Assembly: GCA_024709185.1 (NCBI GenBank)
Contig: JANJXE010000229.1
Span: 1 to 7,240 of the forward strand
Direction: 5' to 3'
Source of the DNA: Paludibacter sp.
GTDB taxonomy: Bacteria > Bacteroidota > Bacteroidia > Bacteroidales > Paludibacteraceae
Length of the DNA stretch: 7,240 nt
This document shows positions 1-5,973 of this stretch, in pieces; the first letter of the stretch is position 1; each line of letters starts with the position of its first letter. The notes under the pieces are model-generated. The model searched no databases. It was not told the DNA's origin and saw nothing but the letters and a program-made list of their open reading frames with translations. Position numbers and translations under genes: made by a program.

Positions 1-948
1 AGCCAGTGCAGGCCAGCGAAATCCCTTATTCACAGCATCATAATACAGATTCTTCTTTCCGCAAATATTCATTTTGATGGCATGACGGATTGGACCTGAT
101 TCGCGCATGAACTCGTGATTGCGTATTGCTCCACCTAACACAGAAAGTCGCGAACCACCATGTGAACCATAATAACCCGGCCCGTAGATATCCTGATTAT
201 CAGGATAAACATATCCGGTAGTAGCATCGCCACCCTGAGTGCAATGCGCAAAGGGTTGCGATTGCCAAATCGTACGTTTATCTTTGAGCAATACGGCTAT
301 TCCTGCATTGGGTTTTGTGCCGTCCCAGGTTGTGGGACTAACCACGAACGACTGTGGTATAGGTACATTACCCTGTAAAGTAAGTGGTTGATTTGGCGTA
401 CAACGGTCGCCTTCGCCCCAACGTACACTCGACCAGTACACTTTCATAGAAGGCTCATCGGGAGTGAAAACGATATAATCTTCATCGAGTGTTAGCATCC
501 CCTTTGTGGGCATTTCGAGTTTTGCCGGAACATATTCCGCATTGCTGCCGATGGGCATATTCCAGATTGAATTCTGGGCAAAAGGCCACAAATACGGATC
601 ACGTGCATTCACAATATGCTGATTCTTAATCAAAATCGTCTTTTGACCTTTAATTCCGGTTCCATCCATCGCTGTGGCCCGTACAATAACCTGACCGTCG
701 GAAAGAGCAGTAAGTAATCCATTAGCATCGATGGAGGCATTGCCCTGCAACGAATTTACAGCCCATATTACTGTTTGGATGGCTGCATCAGCAGGCTCAA
801 TCTTCACTGTCATTTGCAGGGTTCCTCCTTTTGTAACAATAGAATCGGAGGGTGACAGCACGATAACAGAACTGACAGGTTTAACTTCCGGTGTGCAGGA
901 AAACATACCTGCCACACTAACAATACTTAATAAAAGATATAATCTCAT
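1..948 (-). CDS. Ig-like domain lipoprotein with a conserved C-terminal domain of unknown function (3' end outside window)
   Basis: The frame is open from the ATG at 948-946 to the left edge, giving 316 codons with no stop, so the C-terminus is missing. Residues 1-17 form a lipoprotein signal peptide with Cys18 in the lipobox (GMFSC). Residues about 25-108 look like a bacterial Ig-like (Big_2-type) domain, with the typical I-D-A-N-G-L-L-T-A and G-x-V-x-V-R-A-T-A-x-D-G patterns. From about residue 115 a second domain starts, with PFAQNSIWNMPIG (122-134), a Trp-rich stretch around 171-177, and a Gly/His-rich block SHGGSRLSVLGGAIR (262-276) followed by GPIRHAIKMN (285-294). I recall similar S-x-W-N-x-P-I-G and HGGS-x-L-S-x-x-GG-x-I-R blocks in bacterial secreted proteins of unknown function. 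The start overlaps the GH3 stop codon as ATGA and has a strong Shine-Dalgarno site, which fixes the start. I infer a surface or periplasmic glycan-related role. An enzyme such as a lyase is possible but not shown. Confidence 0.9.
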   Translation of the reverse strand, partial: MRLYLLLSIVSVAGMFSCTPEVKPVSSVIVLSPSDSIVTKGGTLQMTVKIEPADAAIQTVIWAVNSLQGNASIDANGLLTALSDGQVIVRATAMDGTGIKGQKTILIKNQHIVNARDPYLWPFAQNSIWNMPIGSNAEYVPAKLEMPTKGMLTLDEDYIVFTPDEPSMKVYWSSVRWGEGDRCTPNQPLTLQGNVPIPQSFVVSPTTWDGTKPNAGIAVLLKDKRTIWQSQPFAHCTQGGDATTGYVYPDNQDIYGPGYYGSHGGSRLSVLGGAIRNHEFMRESGPIRHAIKMNICGKKNLYYDAVNKGFRWPALA

Positions 949-2729
949 TGACCTTCTCCTTTCAATATTGATTTAATTCGTGAATTCATGTCAAATACAT
1001 CCGATAAATCGAGTTTTACAGGCGAAATTCCTGTCATTATAAGCTGGCCGGTCAGGGCTTTTACCACTGATTTCAATGTTAGATCGTCGGAAGAGTAGGC
1101 ATTGATAACGGTGCCTACCCGTTCGAAATACTCATTAACATGATAGGGGGATCCCAGCGACACAAAAATAACCTTTGATTTATCAGTAGAATTGATGCAC
1201 CAAACCGTTTGAGCCTGATTGTCCCAAAACTGTAGTGGTCCCGGCGGAAAGTGAAAATAACGGTTAGCAACAAAAATAATCTTATCGTAACGGTCCGTCA
1301 GCTCATCCGACCAAAAACCTGTTTCATACAAAATATCGCGCTGAAAGTCCACGACGAATCCTTTCGATATAAGGTCTCTCTGTAAGGCAATGATTTGTTG
1401 TGTAGGGTAGTCGCCCCGTTTTGAGGGTGCAACCAGACTCACCAACAGTATTTTTTCCATTTTCTCAGGATTAAGTGGAAGTAACCCTTGCTCATCTCTT
1501 ACCAAAGTGATGGATTTATCAGCTATTTCCTGAGCAATGCTTTCATGTTCGGCTAGTTCCTGTGCAGTAACCGGTTGGATAAGTGTCCGGTTTTTGTCCA
1601 ACACTCCAAAGCGTTCTTTCATCAACCATACCCGCTGAACTGCATCATCGAGACGGCTCATAGGGATTTCACCACGGATAATCCGGGCTTCCACCGAATC
1701 CATAAATGCATAGGAAGGCCACAACATCATATCCACACCTGCTTCAAAACTTTTAATTTCGCTTTCGAGGTTGGACTTATAAATACCACGGAACCCAGCC
1801 ATAACCAGGGCATCGGAAACTATTACACCTTTAAAACCCAGTTTCCCTTTTAACAAATCAGTCAACAACTCCTTTGAAAGAGTAGCCGGAGGATAAAAAC
1901 CATTAATTTTGGTTTTTTGATAAGCCGGCAACGAAATATGCCCGGGCATAATACAAGCCACACCTTCCCTGATCAACTGACCATATACTTTCCCGAAAGT
2001 CTTATCCCAGTCTTTCTTCGACAAGGAATTTGAACTGGTAAGTAAGTGCTGATCGCGGTAATCCACGCCATCGCCGGGGAAATGCTTGATCGTGGCAGCC
2101 ACCCCATTTTTCTGTAAACCGTTTATTTGTTGAGTCAGCAGTCTTATTGCTTTGTCGGGATTATCGGAAACAGAACGTGTATTGGCAATTGGATTAAACG
2201 GATTCAGGTTCAGGTCGCAAACCGGATGCAACACCCAGTTTACCCCCACCGAACGGGCTTCTTTAGCTACTCCCGCACCATACTGATATGCTAATTTGCT
2301 ATCATTGGTGGCCCCTATCGACATTTCACGCGGAAAGGCAGTCATACCGGGCAATCCAAGTCCGGTTTCATAGTCTTCCTGCATAATCAGGGGTAACTGA
2401 CTTGCCTGTTGATATTCGACTACAGCTTTGCGCAGGTGCTCCGTTTTATCTTCAGCCCTAATCCCATCGAAAAGCTTATAACCCATAAAAAAAGCACCAA
2501 CCGGATATTTTTTGAAGAAACCCTCGAGTGTTCCGTTTCCCAGCCCCAATTCAGTTATGCGATCGGGAAGCATGACCATGGTTTGCCCGATTTTTTCACG
2601 AATGGTCAAGCTTTTCCAGCTAGTATCCTTTGGTATGAATTGATTGTTGCGGACATCCATTTTACTGTTTGCCTGCAATGAATTCATGAAAATTAAACAC
2701 ACCGTTATGATAAAGAATATCCTTTTCAT
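945..2729 (-). CDS. Exported glycoside hydrolase family 3 protein, NagZ-like (beta-N-acetylhexosaminidase-like)
   Basis: This 594-residue protein should hydrolyse terminal beta-linked sugars by the retaining GH3 mechanism. An N-terminal signal peptide (hydrophobic 4-16, likely cleavage after SLQA at 20) sends it to the periplasm or beyond. The GH3 TIM-barrel domain covers about 38-375, with NTRSVSDN at 183-190, KHFPGDG at 215-221, the Asp-x-His pair D226/H228 and the nucleophile motif GVIVSDALVM with D306. Asp-x-His is the acid/base dyad on the mobile loop in NagZ-type GH3 enzymes. NagZ itself normally has KHFPGHG; here the second His is Asp (D220), which I recall as usual in a GH3 subgroup with KHFPGDGVD-x-RDQH. 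A C-terminal alpha/beta sandwich domain (about 395-570, beginning near SITLVRDEQGLLPL) is present, unlike in short NagZ proteins. The gene overlaps both neighbours by 4 bases (ATGA). Family assignment is firm. Substrate is uncertain: N-acetylglucosaminide is the best guess from the dyad, while glucoside or another sugar cannot be excluded. Confidence 0.95.
   Translation of the reverse strand: MKRIFFIITVCLIFMNSLQANSKMDVRNNQFIPKDTSWKSLTIREKIGQTMVMLPDRITELGLGNGTLEGFFKKYPVGAFFMGYKLFDGIRAEDKTEHLRKAVVEYQQASQLPLIMQEDYETGLGLPGMTAFPREMSIGATNDSKLAYQYGAGVAKEARSVGVNWVLHPVCDLNLNPFNPIANTRSVSDNPDKAIRLLTQQINGLQKNGVAATIKHFPGDGVDYRDQHLLTSSNSLSKKDWDKTFGKVYGQLIREGVACIMPGHISLPAYQKTKINGFYPPATLSKELLTDLLKGKLGFKGVIVSDALVMAGFRGIYKSNLESEIKSFEAGVDMMLWPSYAFMDSVEARIIRGEIPMSRLDDAVQRVWLMKERFGVLDKNRTLIQPVTAQELAEHESIAQEIADKSITLVRDEQGLLPLNPEKMEKILLVSLVAPSKRGDYPTQQIIALQRDLISKGFVVDFQRDILYETGFWSDELTDRYDKIIFVANRYFHFPPGPLQFWDNQAQTVWCINSTDKSKVIFVSLGSPYHVNEYFERVGTVINAYSSDDLTLKSVVKALTGQLIMTGISPVKLDLSDVFDMNSRIKSILKGEGQ
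952..962 (-). promoter_or_regulatory. Strong Shine-Dalgarno site for the Ig-like lipoprotein gene
   Basis: The minus strand reads AAAGGAGAAGG, ending 3 bases before the ATG at 948, with the GGAG core 7 bases from the start codon. It lies inside the last codons of the GH3 gene (K-G-E-G). The other complete starts in this window have no such site and sit in A/T-rich leaders, as is usual for Bacteroidota. The purines partly follow from the encoded Lys-Gly-Glu-Gly, so the match could be partly incidental, but spacing and position fit a functional site. Confidence 0.65.
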
Positions 2730-3010
2730 TTTAAATTATTTTTAAAAGGAGGAGCTAAGGGCGCCCGGGGTTGTCCGCCACCACCAATATTTTCAGCACT
2801 ATTATTATCCACAACATGTAAAACCTTGTAAATTTTCGTAATATCTCTTGACCAGGGTGTCAATTCTTTATACACAACAAAGTCAAATCCCCAGTTCTTT
2901 TTAAATTCCCGGGTAAATCTTCCGGTTGGCGACCACTCTGCTTTGCGATTGAACAATGCCCTGATTAGAGAAGAAAAGAAAAAAAACAGTAAAAAGAAAC
3001 TAATTTTCAT
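2726..3010 (-). CDS. Small hypothetical protein with hydrophobic N-terminus, coupled to the GH3 gene
   Basis: I do not recognise this 94-residue protein. Residues 4-19 are strongly hydrophobic with a run of Phe and Leu, like a signal peptide or membrane anchor, but no clear Ala-x-Ala cleavage site follows. The middle (about 24-70) is charged and aromatic, with W26, W40, W53 and a W-S-R-D-I-T-K-I-Y-K stretch, and looks protein-like rather than random. The last 20 residues or so are Gly/Pro-rich (GGGG near 77-80, then PRAPLAPPFK) and are encoded by a locally GC-rich stretch at about 2745-2785, unlike the rest of the gene. The stop codon overlaps the GH3 start as ATGA (2729-2726), and a candidate promoter lies just upstream. 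These support a real gene that leads a three-gene coupled unit. It might instead be a leader ORF or the remnant of a larger gene whose end was altered by a small inserted repeat. No Shine-Dalgarno site precedes the start. Confidence 0.5.
   Translation of the reverse strand: MKISFFLLFFFFSSLIRALFNRKAEWSPTGRFTREFKKNWGFDFVVYKELTPWSRDITKIYKVLHVVDNNSAENIGGGGQPRAPLAPPFKNNLK
2745..2785. repeat. Possible short GC-rich repeat-like segment at the end of the small gene
   Basis: This stretch contrasts with its AT-rich surroundings. It contains the 8-base palindrome GGGCGCCC (2759-2766) overlapping CCCGGG (2764-2769), next to AAAAGGAGGAG at 2744-2754. It resembles in style the short intergenic elements of CCCTAAxCCCC/AAAGGGG type that are scattered through many Bacteroidota genomes. 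Only one copy is present in the window, so its status as a repeat is an inference from composition alone. Confidence 0.2.
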
Positions 3011-3041
3011 TGATAAAAATATTTGAGATACGGCCTATTCA

Positions 3042-3073
3042 ATAAGATATTGGAGAAAAAATGAATGAGCAAA
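3042..3073 (-). promoter_or_regulatory. Candidate Bacteroides-type promoter upstream of the small gene and GH3
   Basis: On the minus strand TTTG at 3073-3070 is followed after exactly 20 bases by TATCTTAT at 3049-3042. This compares with the Bacteroides primary sigma factor pattern of TTTG near -33 and TAnnTTTG near -7. The -7 box matches in six of eight positions and misses the final TG. Transcription would begin around 3035, leaving a leader of roughly 25 bases before the ATG at 3010. The match is suggestive only, because such A/T-rich boxes arise often by chance. Confidence 0.3.
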
Positions 3074-3107
3074 AACGATAATCGCATGATGAACCATTAT
3101 CGTCTTT
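3071..3107 (-). terminator. Possible weak intrinsic terminator after the beta-helix gene
   Basis: An 8-base perfect stem, ATTATCGT (3096-3103) with ACGATAAT (3075-3082), encloses a 13-base loop. It extends past one mismatch by three further A-T pairs (3071-3073 with 3105-3107). On the minus strand the stem runs directly into TTTTT, then G. It starts about 15 bases after the beta-helix stop codon. The stem is AT-rich and therefore weak, and it could act in both directions. An outer 8-base inverted repeat (3043-3050 with 3110-3117) surrounds it. Confidence 0.4.
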
Positions 3108-3121
3108 GCATATCTTACTTT

Positions 3122-4906
3122 TTACAGCATAATTTTCTGAACAAGATTATCATTGGTTGTTTGCAAACGAAGGACGTAAATACCATTCTTCAGATTAATC
3201 TGATCACCTGCCTCAACCTGCATCGAAACAACAACATGTCCAATCAGGGAGATTACCTGAAGATTGCCACTTTCTGTCAACTGAATTCCGCTTGCAGTGG
3301 ACATGACAAAGTTTGCAGTTCTGAAAGTTTCTTTTCTTAAACCTGAAACAACCACGGTAGTCACTGATCCTTCCTCGAAAGCGCCCACTGAGCGGGGTGA
3401 AGCATACGGTCGACCTGCAAAATCTTTTGAAAAAAGGTTGTAAGCATTGGCCACCATGGTGTTGTAACTGGCAGCAGTACCTTTACCAATAAGGGATGAT
3501 CCGTTTTGCAAACTCCAGTTAGCCTTCGGTACTTCGGGTAGTTCACTGTAGCCTACAGCTGTTGTCGGACTTAGAAATTTGGGGTCTGATGGAGCAATAA
3601 CACCGTTACCGGCTGCAACATTATCTTCGGTAGTGGCTCCCCACCAGATAGCTTTATCGGTAGTATAATTATTAAATACATTAGCTAATGTGATGTTGCC
3701 ACCTTCGATGTTTGGCTGGAGGGTAGGATCCTGCAGAACGCTGCCTGTATATTTCTTATTGTTATAAAACACATTATTAACGATGGTCGGAAAAATAGTA
3801 TTTCCCGATGCTGCCAGATAAATTCCGGGTGTTTTGATATTGGTGAGTTTATTATTTGCAAACACATTATTCATTACAGTCGAAGTGGCCGGTGAGCCTG
3901 CGGCACCACCATTTCCCCAGCTTGTACCTAAAATACCTGCATTAATGGTTGGAAGAGTTGCTGAAGGAATAAAGCGAATATCATTGTTGTAAATCAGATT
4001 GTTGGCAAAAACGTCAGGATGTGTACCTGCCAGATTACCATTCGAATTATTGATAAACATCAGAACGCCACGCGCTTCCATACTGGTTGCAGTTAACTGA
4101 CTGCCATCGATCACACCGGTATTATTCCGAAAAACACAGTTGGTAACCGTTGTCGGGATGTTGGTGGCTGCTCGTTGCCAGTCCATATCAAACAACAAAC
4201 CGTATTGAGTGCGGGTTGTAAGCAGACCAACCTGCACGGTAATGTTTTCCCAGAGACAATAGTCCATCTGACCTCGCATCCACATGAATGGACGCAGTGT
4301 AGTATTTCCGGTACTTTCAGTAACAATGTAATTGGCATTTTGGAAAGTACTGTTTTTTAACACTACATTTGGGCCAACCACAAATAGTTTTGAATCACCA
4401 AAGGTCGTGGTCAGGCGGTATTCTCCCGGGAAAAAGGTGAACCCATCAATAACCCTGCGTTCAGTAGCTCCGGTCGAGAGAGCCAACGCATTGTTGGATA
4501 AATTGAAAGTAATTTTTGTCGGGTACTTAAATTCCCAGGGTTCAACAATTCCATTTGCATCTCTATCTATAAGCTGACGTTGACTCAAGGCTGACTCGTT
4601 GCCATTAAATCCTCCATACCAGTTTACGTCACCCGTTTTGAAGGCTTCATTTCCTGCTCCTGCTGTTGAAGAAGTAAATGTGTAAATGTTGTATCCTTCC
4701 ATTCCGTCAACATCGCCCTGCACCCAAATCTGGTCTCCTGCAACAGCTCTTACTCTGGCAGTATCGGGGGTCAGATACGCTTGCGTCCATGAGGTACCAT
4801 CGTTAGAATTACTGCCGTTGTAACTAACATAAATTACTTTCGCGTTGCTACCCAAAGCAATCGCAAACAGGGCTGTAAAAGCCAGAAAAAGTCTTTTTGT
4901 TTTCAT
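3122..4906 (-). CDS. Secreted right-handed parallel beta-helix protein with T9SS-like C-terminal sorting domain
   Basis: The 594-residue product starts with a signal peptide (hydrophobic 6-19, cleavage likely after GSNA at 22). The mature start, VIYVSYNGSNSNDGTSW (24-40), is the usual opening of secreted beta-helix proteins of the pectate-lyase-like fold. Rungs with Asn ladders recur: CVFRNN (257), VFANNLIYNN (299), MNNVFANN (345) and VNNVFYNN (376). About 440-511 (DPKFLSP, then a Ser/Leu-rich rung, ending SVGAFEE) matches the style of the choice-of-anchor Q domain, which usually ends in DIGAYE. Residues about 515-594 (LQVISLIGHVVV, then LKNGIYVLRL and a short basic end) fit a T9SS type A or related sorting domain, implying export across the outer membrane and surface attachment. 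No catalytic residues can be named, so it may be a polysaccharide lyase or hydrolase, or a non-catalytic binding protein. It lies 73 bases after the second lipoprotein gene. The A/T-rich leader has no Shine-Dalgarno site. Confidence 0.87.
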   Translation of the reverse strand: MKTKRLFLAFTALFAIALGSNAKVIYVSYNGSNSNDGTSWTQAYLTPDTARVRAVAGDQIWVQGDVDGMEGYNIYTFTSSTAGAGNEAFKTGDVNWYGGFNGNESALSQRQLIDRDANGIVEPWEFKYPTKITFNLSNNALALSTGATERRVIDGFTFFPGEYRLTTTFGDSKLFVVGPNVVLKNSTFQNANYIVTESTGNTTLRPFMWMRGQMDYCLWENITVQVGLLTTRTQYGLLFDMDWQRAATNIPTTVTNCVFRNNTGVIDGSQLTATSMEARGVLMFINNSNGNLAGTHPDVFANNLIYNNDIRFIPSATLPTINAGILGTSWGNGGAAGSPATSTVMNNVFANNKLTNIKTPGIYLAASGNTIFPTIVNNVFYNNKKYTGSVLQDPTLQPNIEGGNITLANVFNNYTTDKAIWWGATTEDNVAAGNGVIAPSDPKFLSPTTAVGYSELPEVPKANWSLQNGSSLIGKGTAASYNTMVANAYNLFSKDFAGRPYASPRSVGAFEEGSVTTVVVSGLRKETFRTANFVMSTASGIQLTESGNLQVISLIGHVVVSMQVEAGDQINLKNGIYVLRLQTTNDNLVQKIML

Positions 4907-4950
4907 GTTTATAAATTGTTTCTGTTTATAATAAAGTAGGACTATTTTTA

Positions 4951-4979
4951 GAGAATTCTCATAATTTGCATTGAAATGC
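4951..4979. repeat. Short palindromes in the gap between the lipoprotein and beta-helix genes
   Basis: The 73-base gap holds a perfect 10-base palindrome, GAGAATTCTC (4951-4960), and a small inverted repeat, GCATT with AATGC (4968-4979), just after the lipoprotein stop codon. Both are too small and too weakly paired to be called a terminator. They could be an RNA-processing or protein-binding site, or chance. Confidence 0.25.
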
Positions 4980-5945
4980 TCAGTTTTTTAGTTGATTCAG
5001 GTATTCTCTGGTTTCGTTCACACCATCACGTATACGGTTGCGAAAAATCAGATTGGAAGCAACATGATATACTGTATCGTTGCCCGCATTTTTAAAGCTG
5101 TAATTAAGTTGAAAATCGTGCGTTTTACTATTGTATTCATTGGTTCCGGCAGCTTCAACAACAGCCTGGCCAGCGATTGACTGATACGAGATCCCCGAAT
5201 TGTTGACAGTTAATTTAAATTTCAGCCCTGAAGTTGATTTTGCAGCGATGGCCGAAGTTACTTCTACTGTAAATGGACCGGCTGTAAGCATTTGCCAGCT
5301 TTGGTCATCACTTTCATTACTGAAATTTTCTGTTGTAGTTGTACCTACTACAGTGCCATTCAATTTCCTGGTTATTGTATTTTTATAAAGATAAAAACCC
5401 TCAGTTCCGGCAATGTATCGAACTCGAATGGTAATTGAATCGTTGGCCCGGTTTATCGAATCAAGCGAAGTGGACATGATTTTAACCGGCAATGTCAAAA
5501 ACTGACTTTGATTATACCTAACCATTGCCAACGGATTATTCAGGAATTTCACCGAATCCATCACTACAGTAAAATACCCAATAAATGATCCCCTCGGAAT
5601 AATTGCCTTTACAGTATTGCCTACAGTTCCTGTTAAGGCAGAGTAGTTATAATAGTCCTGCGGAAGTGCCACATGCACCAGGTCGGTAACCGGGAAAGGC
5701 ATGTCTGGACCCAGTTTGAATTCAACGGTTCTGTCGGCGTTGTTCGTTAATTCCCCAGCCATAGCAGCTCCAACTTTAAATCGCAATCCTTCGCCTACAA
5801 CCAGGGTACGGTTATACTCCTTCAACGAGGCAAAGTAAGCCATGTTTTTGGGAAGTTTGGCATCCAGGTAACTATCATCGTATGCACAAGCTGAAACAAG
5901 TAGTGCGATAAGTACGGGTACAATTTGAAGTTTATTGAGTTTCAT
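4980..5945 (-). CDS. DUF1735/DUF4361-like surface lipoprotein in the SusE/F position
   Basis: This 321-residue protein has a lipoprotein signal peptide with Cys20 in LLVSAC. The residues after the Cys are A-Y-D-D-S, and the acidic pair resembles the Bacteroidota lipoprotein export signal, so display on the cell surface is likely. The first half (about 34-155) has the look of DUF1735 (BT_3987-like) domains: MAYFASLKEYNRTLVVGEG, an A-G-E-L-T-N-N-A-D-R-T-V segment (63-74), LPQDYYNYS (94-102) and IPRGSFIGYFTVVMD (116-130). The second half (about 180-320) begins GFYLYKNTITRKLNG and ends FRNRIRDGVNETREYL, as in DUF4361-like domains. Known proteins of this type are encoded right after SusD and act as surface glycan-binding proteins beside the SusCD transporter. 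The gene follows the SusD stop after 28 A/T-rich bases and is surely cotranscribed. Domain naming is from memory of the family pattern; the binding target is unknown. Confidence 0.85.
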   Translation of the reverse strand: MKLNKLQIVPVLIALLVSACAYDDSYLDAKLPKNMAYFASLKEYNRTLVVGEGLRFKVGAAMAGELTNNADRTVEFKLGPDMPFPVTDLVHVALPQDYYNYSALTGTVGNTVKAIIPRGSFIGYFTVVMDSVKFLNNPLAMVRYNQSQFLTLPVKIMSTSLDSINRANDSITIRVRYIAGTEGFYLYKNTITRKLNGTVVGTTTTENFSNESDDQSWQMLTAGPFTVEVTSAIAAKSTSGLKFKLTVNNSGISYQSIAGQAVVEAAGTNEYNSKTHDFQLNYSFKNAGNDTVYHVASNLIFRNRIRDGVNETREYLNQLKN

Positions 5946-5973
5946 AATAGCTTTTTTAAGTATTTACAATTAA

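Noticed and set aside
731..976. Plus-strand open frame of 81 codons, and similar ones at 1575-1853, 2409-2681, 4332-4577 and 5200-5388
   Set aside because: They lie opposite strongly supported minus-strand genes, lack ribosome sites and recognisable domains, and follow from the codon use of the real genes.
2744..2754. Shine-Dalgarno-like AAAAGGAGGAG on the plus strand
   Set aside because: Only a very short plus-strand reading frame follows (a TTG at 2771 soon meets a stop), and the region is coding on the minus strand.
3065..3340. Plus-strand 91-codon frame starting in the gap
   Set aside because: Most of it is antisense to the T9SS-like tail of the beta-helix gene, and its start falls in the hairpin region. 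The sequence resembles no protein family.
4951..4960. GAGAATTCTC as a terminator or operator
   Set aside because: A 10-base palindrome without a loop or T-run cannot form a terminator hairpin, and one copy is not enough to call an operator.
4907..4979. Separate promoter for the beta-helix gene
   Set aside because: TACTTTAT resembles a -7 box, but no TTTG lies about 20 bases upstream, so cotranscription with the SusD gene is the simpler reading.
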